Source: CAWBOV01 sp963790525 (GTDB taxonomy: Bacteria; Actinomycetota; Actinomycetes; Mycobacteriales; Jatrophihabitantaceae). Taken from it: a stretch of 64,000 nucleotides of DNA. The stretch covers positions 62,001 to 126,000 of the forward strand of contig CAWBOV010000004.1 of assembly GCA_963790525.1 (NCBI GenBank), given 5' to 3'. Of this stretch, positions 41,304 through 52,511 are shown piece after piece. The translations under genes and the position numbers were made by a program. Numbering within the stretch: the first letter of the stretch is position 1; each line of letters begins with the position of its first letter. The notes beneath the pieces were generated by a model. The model did no database searches. It was given only the letters and a program-made list of their open reading frames with translations, and was not told the DNA's origin.

Positions 41304-42170
41304 ATGGGTGCTCCGATGAACATGCGCACGGCCGTGACGATCACCCGCGTCGGTGATCCGTCCATCTTCGGCGACGACGTCCGCGTCGCCGCCCGGGCGA
41401 TCGTCGCCCGCTACCCGGACGGCCAGTCCCGGTCCGCGCTGCTGCCGATGCTGCACCTGGTGCAGTCGGAGGAGGGCTACGTCAGCCCGGACGGCATCGC
41501 CTTCTGTGCCGAGCAGCTCGGATTGCAGCACGCCCAGGTCGCCGCGGTGGCCACGTTCTACACGATGTACAAGCGCAGCCCCACGGGCGAGTACCTCGTC
41601 AGCGTCTGCACGAACACCCTGTGCGGGCTGCTCGGCGGTGACGAGATCTACAAGACGCTCTCCGACACCCTCGGCGTGGGCATGAACGGCACCACCGCGG
41701 ACGGATCGATCACGCTGGAGCACGCCGAGTGCCTGGCCGCCTGCGACTACGCCCCGGTGGTGACGGTCAACTACGAGTTCTTCGACAACCAGACCGAGGA
41801 CTCGGCGCTGGACCTGGTCGCGAAGCTCCGCGCGGGCGAGCGCCCGGCGCCCACGCGTGGCGCCCCGCTGTGCTCGTTCAAGGAGATCTCGCGCCAGATC
41901 GCGGGCTTCCTCGACGAGCGCCCCGCGGCCCTGGAAGCACCCGCCGCCGGCGCCCCGACGCTGGCCGGGGTGCGGCTGGCGGAGGAACGCGACGAGACCG
42001 CCCCGGCCTACGGCCAGACCTACGTCCCACCCCGGACGGCCGACCCCGCTCCGGCGGCGAACGACGCGGAGCAACCCACGAGCGCCCACGATGCGCCGCT
42101 CGAGACCTCCGAGTCCGACGCGGACGCGCAGGTTCCCGGCACCAGCGACGACGAAGGGTCAGGTACGTGA
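41304..42170 (+). CDS. nuoE: NADH-quinone oxidoreductase subunit E
   Basis: This 288-residue subunit carries the [2Fe-2S] cluster N1a in a thioredoxin-like fold. Ligands are in SVCTNTLCGLLGG and HAECLAACDYAPVV. The core spans about residues 25-195. The last 85 residues are an Ala/Pro/Glu/Asp-rich tail, longer than in many NuoE proteins, and appear disordered. ATG 41304 directly follows the nuoD stop; the in-frame ATG at 41316 is an alternative. The frame is intact. nuoF begins 1 bp after the stop. Confidence 0.94.
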   Translation: MGAPMNMRTAVTITRVGDPSIFGDDVRVAARAIVARYPDGQSRSALLPMLHLVQSEEGYVSPDGIAFCAEQLGLQHAQVAAVATFYTMYKRSPTGEYLVSVCTNTLCGLLGGDEIYKTLSDTLGVGMNGTTADGSITLEHAECLAACDYAPVVTVNYEFFDNQTEDSALDLVAKLRAGERPAPTRGAPLCSFKEISRQIAGFLDERPAALEAPAAGAPTLAGVRLAEERDETAPAYGQTYVPPRTADPAPAANDAEQPTSAHDAPLETSESDADAQVPGTSDDEGSGT

Positions 42171-42171
42171 C

Positions 42172-43466
42172 ATGCCGTTGACTCCGGTACTGACCAAGCG
42201 CTTCGGCGACGACCAGCCGTGGAAGATCGACAACTACGAGGCGTCCGAGGGGTACCAGGCGCTGCGCAAGGCCCTCACCCTCCCGCCCGACGACCTGATC
42301 GCCATGGTCAAGGACAGCGGGCTGCGCGGGCGCGGCGGCGCGGGCTTCCCGACGGGCATGAAGTGGCAGTTCATCCCGCAGCCCAAGCCCGGTGAGCCGG
42401 CGGCCCCCCACTACGTGGTGATCAACGCCGACGAGGGCGAGCCCGGCACCTGCCGTGACCTGCCCCTGATGATGAACGACCCGCACTCCATGATCGAGGG
42501 CATCATCATCGCCTGCTTCGCGGTGCGGGCCGAGGCGGCGTTCGTCTACATCCGCGGCGAGGCCGTCCACGCCATCCGCCGCGTCACCCAGGCGGTCGCC
42601 GAGGCCGAGGCCAAGGGCTACCTGGGCACCGACATCCTCGGGCAGCGGCTTCGACTGCTCGATCACCGTCCACGGCGGCGCGGGTGCCTACATCTGCGGG
42701 GAGGAGACGGCGCTGCTCGACTCGCTGGAGGGCAAGCGCGGCCAGCCGCGGCTCAAGCCCCCGTTCCCGGCGACCAACGGCCTCTACGACGCACCGACCG
42801 TGGTCAACAACGTCGGCACGCTGGCCTCGGTGCCCTACATCGTGCTGGGCGGCGCCGAGTGGTTCAAGACCATGGCCGAACCCCGGTGCCGAGGGCTCGC
42901 CGGGCACCTCGATCTACTCGCTGTCCGGACGGGTGAAGAACCCGGGGCAGTACGAGGCGCCGATGGGTACCACGCTGCGCGAACTGCTGGAGATGGCCGG
43001 GGGCATGAGCCGCGGCAAGGAGCTCAAGTTCTGGACCCCCGGTGGTTCCTCGACGCCGCTGTTCACCCGGGACCACCTCGACATCCCGCTCGACTTCGAC
43101 TCGGTCGCCAAGGCCGGATCCATGAACGGCACGTCCGCCGTGATGATCTTCGACGAGGACGACAACATCGTGAAGGCCGTCCTGAAGTGGACGCAGTTCT
43201 ACGAGCACGAGTCGTGCGGCAAGTGCACCCCGTGCCGCGAGGGCAACTACTGGACCGCGCAGATCCTCGAGCGCACTGGTCACGGGCCACGGCACCCTCG
43301 AGGACCTGGACACCCTGCTCGACACTGTGACAACATCCTCGGGCGCTCGTTCTGCGCCCTGGGCGACGGCGCCGTCAGCCCGATCCAGTCGTCGTTGAAG
43401 TACTTCCGCGACGACTACCTGGCCTTGATCCATCAGCCCGCACTGACCGGAGCCTCCACCTCATGA
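42172..43466 (+). CDS. nuoF: NADH-quinone oxidoreductase subunit F, frameshifted as read
   Basis: NuoF binds NADH, FMN and a [4Fe-4S] cluster (N3). The NADH-binding block GLRGRGGAGFPTGMKW and INADEGEPGTCRD are in the first frame from ATG 42172. Indels near 42642, 42884, 43277 and 43326 move the conserved protein between frames: AYICGEETALLDSLEGKRGQ, NVGTLASVPYIVLGG, SIYSLSGRVKNPGQYE and finally HESCGKCTPCREG (three cluster Cys) and CDNILGRSFCALGDGAVSP (fourth Cys). Three are extra bases and one is a missing base. With these corrected the gene is full length and ends at 43466. Confidence 0.88.
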
Positions 43467-43533
43467 CCCATCTCCCCGGCGGCCTCCTCCGCTCCGTTCC
43501 ACGATCGTCGGCGCTCACTTCGGAGTCCACCTC

Positions 43534-45959
43534 ATGACCGTTGCGCCCGAGAAGGCGGCAGTCGCCGACGATCTGGTCACCGTCACCATCGACGGCCTGG
43601 AGATCAGCGTCCCCAAGGGCACCCTGCTGATCCGTGCCGCGGAGATGCTCGGTATCCAGATCCCGCGCTTCTGCGACCACCCCCTGCTCGATCCCGCCGG
43701 CGCCTGTCGCCAGTGCCTGGTCGAGGTGCCCGACATGGGCAACGGCCGTGGCATGCCCAAGCCGGCGGCGTCGTGCACGACGACGGTGATGCCGGGCATG
43801 GTCATCCAGACCCAGCTCACCTCGCCGGTGGCCGACAAGGCCCAGCGGGGTGTGATGGAGCTGCTGCTCATCAACCACCCGCTGGACTGCCCCATCTGCG
43901 ACAAGGGCGGCGAGTGCCCCCTGCAGAACCAGGCGATGAGCAACGGCCGGGCCGACTCGCGCTTCCACGAGGTCAAGCGCACCTTCCCCAAGCCGGTCGC
44001 GATCAGCAGCCAGGTGCTGCTCGACCGCGAGCGCTGCGTGCTCTGCCAGCGCTGCACCCGCTTCTCCGAGCAGATCGCCGGTGACCCGTTCATCGACCTG
44101 CTCGAGCGCGGTGCCCAGCAGCAGATCGGCACGTCCACGGACGTGCCGTTCCAGTCCTACTTCTCCGGCAACACCGTGCAGATCTGCCCGGTGGGCGCGC
44201 TGACCGGCGCGTCCTACCGGTTCCGCGCCCGCCCGTTCGACCTGATGAGCACCGACAGCGTCTGCGAGCACTGCGCCGACGGCTGCGCGCAGCGCACCGA
44301 CTGGCGTCGCGGCAAGATCACCCGCCGGCTCGCCGGCAACGACCCGGCCGTCAACGAGGAGTGGAACTGCGACAAGGGCCGCTGGGCGTTCCACTACGCC
44401 GAGCAGGCCGACCGCATCCTCACCCCGCTGGTGCGCAACGAGCGGGGCGTCCTCGTCGAGGCGAGCTGGCCGGAGGCGCTCGAACGCGCGGCGACCGGGC
44501 TGCGCGAGGCCGTCGCGAGCGGCGGTGTCGGTGTCCTCCCCGGCGGCCGCGTGACCGAGGAGGACGCCTACGCCTACGCCAAGTTCGCCCGCGTCGCCCT
44601 CGCCACCAACGACATCGACTTCCGCGCCCGACCGTCGAGCAGCGAGGAGCTCGCGTTCCTGGGCGCCCACGTCAGCGGCACGGCCGGCTCGGTGACCTTT
44701 GCCGACGTCGAGGCCGCTCCCGCCGTCCTGCTCGCCGGGCTGGAGCCCGAGGAGGAATCACCCATCGTGTTCCTGCGGCTGCGCAAGGCCAGCCGGACCG
44801 GGGGCAGCCGGGTGTACTCGATCGCCGCCACCGCGAGCCGCGGGCTCGCCAAGCTCAAGGGCACGCTGCTGCAGACGGTGCCCGGCAACGAGGCCGCCGC
44901 CTTGGCGCGCCTGGACGGCCGGACGCTGCGCGACCTCGTCCCAGCCCGGAGCGCTGATCCTCGTCGGTGAGCGCCTGGCCGTGGCTCCCGGTGCGCTCAC
45001 CGCCGTCGCCTCGCTGGCTGCGTCCACCGGTGCGAAGCTGGCCTGGATCCCGCGGCGGGCCGGTGAGCGCGGCGCCCTCGACGGCGGCGCGCTGCCGAAC
45101 CTGCTGCCCGGGGGCCGCCCGGTCGCCGACGACGCCGCTCGCGTCGAGGTGGAGCGGATCTGGGCTGCCAGCGTCCCGGCCACCTCCGGGCGCGAACTGC
45201 CCGCGATCCTGGAGGCCGCCGCCGGTGGCCGCCTGTCCGCGCTCCTCGTCGGCGGCGTCGACCCCGCCGACCTGCCCGACCCGGCCGCCGCGCTGGCCGC
45301 GCTGGCCGCGGTGGGGTTCGTCGTCAGCCTCGAGACTGCGCCACAGCGCGGTGACCGAACTCGCCGACGTCGTGCTGCCGGTCGCCCCGGTCGCGGAGAA
45401 GGCCGGCACGTTCGTCACCTGGGAAGGCCGCCGCCGCCCGTTCGAGGCGACCCTCACCAGCACCGGTGCCCTCACCGACGGACGCGTCCTGCACGCGCTC
45501 GCCGACGAGCTCGACGTCGACCCTCGGCCTGCCCGACGTGCACGCCACCCGCGGGGAGCTGGCCCGGTTCGCGCCGTCCGCTGCCCGGGTGCCGGCGCCC
45601 GCGGTGGCCGCCGGTTCCGCACGGGAGCCCGAGCCCGGCTCGGCGGTGCTGGCCACCTGGCACGAGCTGATCGACGCCGGGCGGATGTCCGACGGCGAGG
45701 ACAACCTGGCCGGAACGGCCAAGCCCGCCCGCGCGCTGATCTCGCCGACCACCGCCGCCGAGGTGGGCGTGCGCGACGGCGACCCGATCACGTGGACGGG
45801 CCGGCCGGCGCGATCACGGTTCCCGCCGAGCTGGCCGACGTGCCCGACCGCGTCGTCTGGCTGCCGACCAACGCCCGCGACAGCCGGGTGCGCGCCGACC
45901 TCGGGGCGCACGCCGGTGACGTCGTCACACTGACCGCAGCAGCTGGGGGTGCGCGATGA
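43534..45959 (+). CDS. nuoG: NADH-quinone oxidoreductase subunit G, frameshifted as read
   Basis: The largest peripheral subunit, holding several Fe-S clusters. The 470-residue intact part from ATG 43534 shows the [2Fe-2S] ligands (RFCDHPLLDPAGACRQCLVE), the His/Cys N5 ligands (HPLDCPICDKGGECPLQ), CVLCQRCTRFSEQ, VQICPVGALT and the extra cluster CEHCADGC. Frame changes near 44942, 45338, 45521 and 45801 split the C-terminal molybdopterin-fold region (SLETRHSAVTELADVVLPVAPVAEK across the second). It ends at 45959, overlapping nuoH by 4 bp. All shifts are single bases. Confidence 0.88.
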
Positions 45960-47283
45960 GCGCCGGTATCGCCATCGGCGACACGAACCTGACCACCTTC
46001 GGCACGAACCCGTGTGGATCATGCTGATCAAGGTCTCGGCGTGTTCGTGTTCCTGGTCGTCATGACCCTGTTCTCGATCGTCTTCGAGCGCAAGGTCGTC
46101 GGCCGGATGCAGAACCGCATCGGCCCGAACCGCACCGGCCCCTGGGGGGTGCTCCAGTCCCTGGCCGACGGCATCAAGCTGGCGTTCAAGGAAGAGATCA
46201 TCCCCACGCTCGCCGACAAGCCCGTGTACTGGATCGCGCCGGTCCTGTCGGCGACGCCGGCGTTCCTGGCGTTCTCGGTCATCCCGTTCGGGCCCGCAGG
46301 TGTCGATGTTCGGCCACCACACGCCGCTGCAGCTGACCGACCTGCCCGTCGGCGTGCTGGTGATCTTCGCGTGCTCTCGCTGGGCGTGTACGGCATCGTG
46401 CTGTCCGGCTGGGCGTCGGGATCGACGTACCCGCTGCTCGGCGGCCTCCGCTCGGCCGCCCAGATGATCTCCTACGAGGTCGCGATGGGGCTGTCGATGG
46501 TCGCGGTGTTCCTGTACTCGGGCACCATGTCGACGTCGGGCATCGTCAGCGCCCAGCGGCCACGTCTGGAACGTGCTGCCGCTGTTCATCTCCTTCGCCA
46601 TCTACGTGATCGCCATGGTCGGCGAGACCAACCGCGCGCCCGTTCGACCTGCCCGAGGCCGAGTCCGAGCTCGTCGGTGGCTTCCACACCGAGTACTCCT
46701 CGATGAAGTTCGCGCTGTTCTTCCTCGCCGAGTACATCAACATGGTGACGGTCCGCGCGCTGGCCACGACGCTGTTCCTCGGCGGCTGGCGGGCACCGGT
46801 GCCGCTGTCGCTCTGGCACGGCGCGAACCCGGCTGGTGGCCATCCTCTGGTTCACCGCCAAGGTCGTGCTCATCATCTTCGCGTTCGTGTGGCTGCGCGG
46901 CACGCTGCCCCGCATGCGCTACGACCAGTTCATGCACTTCGGCTGGAAGGTGCTCATCCCGATCAACCTGGTGTGGATCCTCTCCGTCGCCACCATGCGC
47001 GTGCTCGACGACCGCGACTGGGTGCGCTGGCAGGCCGTCGCCGTCGTCCTGGTGCCGGTGCTGATCGTGTTGATCCTGGTGGCGCTGGCGCTGGACCGCA
47101 GCGCCAAGGTCCGGCAGTTCGAGCTCGACCTGATCGAGAAAGAGGAACGGAAGCGCGCCGCAGACGTTCCCGACGCCCCCGATGGACCTCGTCGTCCCGA
47201 CCGCGCCGCGCCTGCTGGCCTCCTCGGTCTCCTCGCGAGGCAGGGCCGGCGCTATCAAGAGCGGAGATGGACCCTCGTCATGA
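45956..47283 (+). CDS. nuoH: NADH-quinone oxidoreductase subunit H, frameshifted as read
   Basis: A membrane subunit with eight helices at the quinone entry site. Conserved pieces are ERKVVGRMQNRIGPNRTGPWG, LADGIKLAFKEE, ISYEVAMGLSMV, FISFAIYVIAMVGETNRAPFDLPEAE, YSSMKFALFFLAEYIN and WLRGTLPRMRYDQFMHFGWK. As read these lie in alternating frames, with about eight single-base changes near 46012, 46033, 46294, 46370, 46558, 46640, 46831 and 47178. The final frame ends at TGA 47281-47283, overlapping the nuoI ATG by 4 bp, which matches the coupling style of the operon and supports this end. Confidence 0.85.
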
Positions 47284-47918
47284 GTGGAGCAGGAACGTCG
47301 ACAACCACAGGGAACCCTCGGCGGTTTCGCCAAGGGCTTCGGCCTCACCTTCGCGACGATGTTCAAGAAGGTCAACACCGAGCAGTACCCGTTCGACGTG
47401 TACCCGACCGCTCCGCGCTACCACGGCCGTCACGTGCTCAACCGTCACCCTGACGGCCTGGAGAAGTGCGTCGGCTGCGAGCTGTGCGCGTGGGCCTGCC
47501 CGGCGGACGCGATCTACGTCGAGGGCGGCGACAACACCGAGGAGGCGCGGTTCTCCCCGGTGAGCGCTACGGCAAGGTCTACCAGATCAACTACCTGCGC
47601 TGCATCTTCTGCGGGCTGTGCATCGAGGCCTGCCCGACCCGCTCGCTGACGATGAGCAACGAGTACGAGCTGGCCCTGGACAACCGTCAGGACCTCATCT
47701 ACACCAAGGAGCAGCTGATCGCACCGCTGCTGCCCGGCATGGAGGCGCCGCCGCACGCCATGCGCCTGGGCATGACGAGAAGGACTACTACATGTCGCTC
47801 GCAGGCCCCGGTGCACCGGGCGAGCCGCAGAGCGACGGCCAACGTCGCGGCCGCCCGGGCGATGCGCACGGGCGCTCGAGCGATCGCACGACGAGCGTCG
47901 GAGGGCACCAGCGGATGA
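47280..47918 (+). CDS. nuoI: NADH-quinone oxidoreductase subunit I, frameshifted as read
   Basis: NuoI carries the two [4Fe-4S] clusters N6a and N6b. ATG 47280 overlaps the nuoH stop. GFGLTFATMFKKVNTEQYP, the first ferredoxin motif CVGCELCAWACPADAIYVEGG and the second, CIFCGLCIEACPTRSL, are all present but in two frames (changes near 47312 and 47559). TEKDYYMSLAGPG appears after another change near 47776. A further change before 47918 would be needed to reach the stop that overlaps nuoJ (ATGA). All eight cluster Cys are conserved. Confidence 0.85.
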
Positions 47919-48729
47919 GCGCTCCTGCGCTGCTCGCGGCGGCGGCAGACGGTCACATACAGCGCGGCGAGGCCGTCTCGTTCTGGATCCTCGGCCCGGT
48001 CGCCGTGGCCGGCGCCATCGGCACGGTCCTGCTCCGCAATGCGGTGCACTCGGCGCTGTCGCTCGTCGCGACAATGATGTGCCTCGGCCTGTTCTACGTC
48101 ATCGAGCAGGGCCCGTTCCTCGGCCTGGTGCAGATCATCGTCTACACCGGCGCGATCATGATCCTGTTCCTGTTCGTGCTCATGCTCGTCGGCCGTGATT
48201 CCTCCGACTCGCTGGTGGAGACGCTGCGCGGGCAACGGGTCGCCGCGGCACTGGCGGCATCGGCTTCGCCGCTGATCGTGGCCGGCGCGGTCGGCCGGGC
48301 GTTCGCGGGCACGATGCCGGCGAATCTCGACCAGCCCAACGCCAACGGCGCGCAACGTCGACGGCATCGCCGCGCTGCTGTTCACCAAGTACCTGTTCGC
48401 GTTCGAGCTCACCTCCGCGCTGCTGATCGTCGCCGCGATCGGCGCGATGGTGCTGGCCCACATCGAGCGCGACGAGCCCAAGCTCACCCAGAAGGGGCTG
48501 GCCCGCGAGCGCATCCGCTCGCGGACGCCCGCAGCCGCTGCCCGGTCCCGGCGTGCTCTCCTCGCGGCAACGCGATCGGCACGCCCGCGCTGCTGCCGGA
48601 CGGCTCGATCGCCGCCGAGTCGGTGCATGTCCGGCGTCCGCGCCGACGAGCGGTCCGTCGGCGTCGAGCCCGCGAGCGCTGCACTCGACGCTGAACGCCT
48701 CGGACGACGCGGAGGAGGCGACGCGATGA
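47915..48729 (+). CDS. nuoJ: NADH-quinone oxidoreductase subunit J, frameshifted as read
   Basis: A membrane subunit with five helices. From ATG 47915: AVSFWILGPVAVAGAIGTVLL, ALSLVATMMCLGLFYVIEQG, PFLGLVQIIVYTGAIMILFLFVLML (the conserved pi-bulge helix) are intact. After about 48351 the frame changes to NVDGIAALLFTKYLFAFELTSALLIVAAIGAMVLAH, and two more changes lie between about 48530 and 48640 in a hydrophilic tail containing RNAIGTPALLPDGSIA. The proposed end (TGA 48727-48729) overlaps the nuoK ATG by 4 bp. Confidence 0.83.
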
Positions 48730-49026
48730 CCCCCACCTACTACCTGGTGCTGTCGGCCGCGCTGTTCACCATCGGCGCCGTCGGCGTGCTGGTCCGCCGC
48801 AACGCCATCGTCGTGTTCATGTGCGTCGAGCTGATGCTCAACGCCGTGAACCTGACCCTGGTGACGTTCGCGCGCATCAACGGCACGTCTGGACGGCCAG
48901 ATCATGGCCTTCTTCGTCATGGTCGTGGCCGCCGCTGAGGTCGTCGTCGGCCTGGCGATCATCATGTCCATCTTCCGCACGCGGCGGTCGGCCTCGGTCG
49001 ACGACGCCAACCTGCTGAAGTACTGA
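48726..49026 (+). CDS. nuoK: NADH-quinone oxidoreductase subunit K, frameshifted as read
   Basis: A three-helix antiporter-like subunit (about 99 residues). The first frame gives YYLVLSAALFTIGAVGVLVRRNAIVVFMCVELMLNAVNLTLV, with the conserved Glu in CVELMLNAVN. One extra base near 48888 moves the rest to GQIMAFFVMVVAAAEVVVGLAIIMSIFR, with the second conserved Glu, ending at TGA 49024-49026. The gene overlaps nuoJ by 4 bp; nuoL starts 20 bp downstream. Confidence 0.88.
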
Positions 49027-49046
49027 GAGAGGATACTCGTGACCTC

Positions 49047-50961
49047 ATGAACTCCGCTCACGGCGTCCAGACGTGCGCGTGGTTGCTGGTCGCGCTGCCC
49101 GCAGTCTCGGCGGCTGTGCTGCTGCTGGCCGGCAAGCGCGCCGACAGGTGGGGCCACCTGCTCGGTGCCGCTCGTCCCCGTCGTCCTCTTCGTCTACGGG
49201 ATCTTCCTGTTCTTCTCCCTCAAGGGTGACAGCGGCGACGGCACGGGACGGGAGCGCAATCTGCACCTGTTCAGCTGGATCCCCGTGGCCGGGTTCCAGG
49301 TCGACGCGGGGTTCCTGATCGACCCGCTGTCGATGGTGTTCGTCCTGCTCATCACCGGTGTCGGCGCGCTGATCCACATCTACGCCGTCGGGTACATGGC
49401 CCACGACGCCGGCCGGCGCCGCTTCTTCGGCTACTTCAACCTGTTCATCGCCGCGATGCTGCTGCTCGTGCTCGGCAACGGCTACCTTCCGCTGTACGTC
49501 GGGTGGGAGGGCGTCGGCCTGGCGTCCTACCTGCTCATCGGCTTCTACTACGACCGCCCCGAAGCGGCGACGGCCGCCAAGAAGGCCTTCATCGCCAACC
49601 GCGTCGGTGACGTCGGCCTGTCCATCGCGATCATGCTGATGTTCGCCTACTTCGGTACCACCGACTACAACGACGTCTTCGCCCACGTCAACGGAGCGTC
49701 CAAGGGCGTGCTGGCGGCGATCGGGCTGATGCTGCTGCTCGGCGCGTGCGGCAAATCCGGCCAGTTCCCGCTGCAGACCTGGCTCCCGGACGCGATGGCC
49801 GGCCCGACGCCGGTGTCGGCCCTCATCCACGCCGCGACGATGGTGACGGCGGGTGTCTACCTCATCGCGCGCTCCTCGCCGATCTTCGACGCCTCGCAGG
49901 CCGCGCGGACGGTGGTCACGATCGTCGGCGCGATCACCCTGCTCTACGGCTGTGTCTGCGCCTTCGGCCAGGACGATCTGAAGAAGGTGCTGGCGTACTC
50001 GACCGTCAGCCAGATCGGCTACATGTTCCTGGCGGTCGGTCTCGGCCCCGGCGTGTACGCGGTCGGCATCATCCACCTCGTCTCCCACGGCTTCTTCAAG
50101 GCGTGCCTGTTCCTGTCCGCGGGCGCGATCATGCATGCGATGAACGACAGGATCGACATGCGGCGGTTCGGGGGACTGCGCACCGTCATGCCCTTGACGT
50201 TCATCAGCTTCGTCTGCGGCTACCTCGCCCTGATCGGCTTCCCGGGATTCTCCGGGTACTGGACCAAGGACGCGATCATCGAGGCCGCGTTCGACAAGGG
50301 CGGGACCTCGGGTTGGGTGCTCGGGATCTGCGCCCTCGCCGGTGCCGGCCTCACCGCCGCCTACATGACCCGCGCGCTGCTCATGACCTTCTTCGGTCAG
50401 CGCCGCTGGGAAGACGACGTCCACCCGCACGAGGCGCCCAAGATCATGACCCTGCCCGTCCTCGTGCTGGCGGCCGGCTCGGTCATCGGCGGGTACCTGC
50501 TGATCATGAACGGCGGCGTGAAGCACTGGCTCACGCCCGCGGTGGGAGCGGCCAGCGAGGTCAGCGACCCGACCATCCCGAAGGCGGTGCTGTCGATCAT
50601 CACGCTGGTCGTGATCGCCCTCGGTGCGGGCGGCGCCTATCTCGTCTTCGGCAACCGCCCCGTGCCGGTCAACCAGCCGGTCGGGGTCTCGGTCATCACC
50701 ACGGCCGCGCGCAACAACGTCTACGCCGACGCGTTCAACGAAGCGGTGCTGATGCGCCCGGGCCAGTGGCTCACCCGCGCGCTGGTGTACGTCGACAACC
50801 GCGGGATCGACGGCGCCGTCAACGGACTCGCCGCAGCGTTCGGCGGAGGGTCGAGTCGACTCCGCCGGACACAGACCGGATTCGCGAGGTCCTACGCGTT
50901 GACCATGTTGCTCGGCACGATCGGCATCCTGGTCACCCTGCTCGCGGTGAGGTACGTCTGA
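49047..50961 (+). CDS. nuoL: NADH-quinone oxidoreductase subunit L, one frameshift as read
   Basis: A large antiporter-like proton-pumping subunit with about 16 helices. ATG 49047 opens WLLVALPAVSAAVLLLAGKRADRW, and a missing base near 49171 shifts to PVVLFVYGIFLFFSLKGDSG. From there about 595 residues are continuous to 50961. Proton-path residues lie in GNGYLPLYVGWEGVGLASYLL (Glu), FPLQTWLPDAMAGPTPVSALIHAATMV (Lys and His helix region), FGQDDLKKVLAYSTVSQIGY and the long lateral helix region near the end. The stop overlaps nuoM by one base. Confidence 0.92.
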
Positions 50962-52511
50962 TGCACAGTCTCGCGCTGGTCGTCCTCGTCGCGCTGCCGC
51001 TGGTCGGCTCGCTGATCATCTTCTCGCTGCCCGAATTCAGCGACCTCCTGGCCAAGCAGCTCGCGCTCGGGTTCTCCCTCGTCACCCTCGTCTACTCCGT
51101 CGTGCTGGCCGTGATGTTCAAGGACAACGGCGCCCGCTTCCAGTTCCAGGGCAGCTGGCTGTGGATCCGTGACTTCGGCGTGCACTTCGCGCTCGGCGTC
51201 GACGGCATCGCGCTGGTGCTCATCGTGATGGCAGCGGTGCTGGTCCCCGCGGTGATCCTCGCCTCGTGGGACTCCTTCGACACCGACGAGGACGCCGAGG
51301 AGGCGAACCCGCGGGATCGCAGCCCGAAGATCTTCTTCGCCCTGGTGCTGCTGCTCGAGGTCTTCATGATCGGCGTCTTCGCGGCCACCGACGTGTTCCT
51401 CTTCTACGTGTTCTTCGAGGCCATGCTGATCCCGATGTACTTCATCATCGGCATGTTCGGCGGTCCGCGCCGGCAGTACGCGGCGATGAAGTTCTTCCTG
51501 TACTCCCTCCTCGGCGGCCTGCTCATGCTGGCGTCGGTGATCGGCCTGTACGTCACGGCCGGGACGAGCAGCTTCGCCTTCAGCGACCTGGTCGGCAAGG
51601 TCCCCGACGGCGCCAGCCAGAAATGGCTGTTCCTCGGCTTCTTCATCGCCTTCGCCATCAAGGCGCCGCTCGTGCCGTTCCACACCTGGCTGCCCGACGC
51701 CGGCGCCGAGGCTCCCGTCGGCGGCGCGGTCCTGCTCGTCGGCGTGCTGGACAAGGTCGGCACGTTCGGCTTCATCCGGTACTGCCTGCCGCTGTTCCCC
51801 CAGGCCTCCCGCTACTTCGCGCCGACCATCCTGGTCCTGAGCGTGATCGGCGTGCTGTACGCGGCGTTCCTGGCCATGGGGCAGCGCGACATGAAGCGCC
51901 TGATCGCCTACACCTCGGTGGCCCACTTCGGCTTCATCGGCCTCGGCATCTTCGCCTTCACCTCCCAGGGGGGTACCGGGGCGGTGCTGTACATGGTCAA
52001 CCACGGCCTCTCGACCGGCGCGCTGTTCCTCGTCGTCGGGTTCCTCATCGTGCGGGGCAAGAGCCGCGAGATCGGCGACTACTCCGGTACGGCGAAGGTG
52101 ACGCCCAAGCTCGGCGGCGCGTTCCTGCTCGCCGGCCTCTCGGCTCTGGCGCTGCCCGGCATGAGCACGTTCATCAGCGAGTTCCTGGTGCTGGTGGGCA
52201 CGTTCACGCGGCACAAGGCCATCGCCATCGTCGGCACCACCGGCATCATCCTCGCGGCCCTGTACGTGCTGCTCCTCTACCAACGCACCATGCAGGGCAC
52301 CATCAGCGACAAGGTGCGCGGGTTCCGCGACCTCAACGCCCGCGAGCTGCTCGCGGTCGGCCCGCTGATCGCCCTCATCGTGGTGTTCGGGATCTACCCG
52401 AAACCAGTCATCGACATGATCAACCCGGCGGTGAAGGCGACCTTGTCCGACGTGCATAAGACCGATCCGCTGCCCCTGTCCCCGATCGCCCGCCCGGCGG
52501 GTGCCAAGTGA
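50961..52511 (+). CDS. nuoM: NADH-quinone oxidoreductase subunit M
   Basis: A 516-residue antiporter-like subunit, intact in one frame. About 14 helices are visible. Conserved functional parts are LFYVFFEAMLIPMYFIIGMFGG (Glu of helix 5), KAPLVPFHTWLPDAGAEAPVGGAVLLVGVLDKVG (in blocks; Lys and His) and MGQRDMKRLIAYTSVAHFGF. ATG 50961 overlaps the nuoL stop by one base (TGATG), and the stop overlaps nuoN by 4 bp, showing tight coupling. Confidence 0.96.
   Translation: MHSLALVVLVALPLVGSLIIFSLPEFSDLLAKQLALGFSLVTLVYSVVLAVMFKDNGARFQFQGSWLWIRDFGVHFALGVDGIALVLIVMAAVLVPAVILASWDSFDTDEDAEEANPRDRSPKIFFALVLLLEVFMIGVFAATDVFLFYVFFEAMLIPMYFIIGMFGGPRRQYAAMKFFLYSLLGGLLMLASVIGLYVTAGTSSFAFSDLVGKVPDGASQKWLFLGFFIAFAIKAPLVPFHTWLPDAGAEAPVGGAVLLVGVLDKVGTFGFIRYCLPLFPQASRYFAPTILVLSVIGVLYAAFLAMGQRDMKRLIAYTSVAHFGFIGLGIFAFTSQGGTGAVLYMVNHGLSTGALFLVVGFLIVRGKSREIGDYSGTAKVTPKLGGAFLLAGLSALALPGMSTFISEFLVLVGTFTRHKAIAIVGTTGIILAALYVLLLYQRTMQGTISDKVRGFRDLNARELLAVGPLIALIVVFGIYPKPVIDMINPAVKATLSDVHKTDPLPLSPIARPAGAK

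Noticed and set aside
39185..49026. Programmed ribosomal frameshifting in nuo genes
   Set aside because: Frame changes occur at many different contexts and in both directions, without a shared slippery heptamer or downstream structure.
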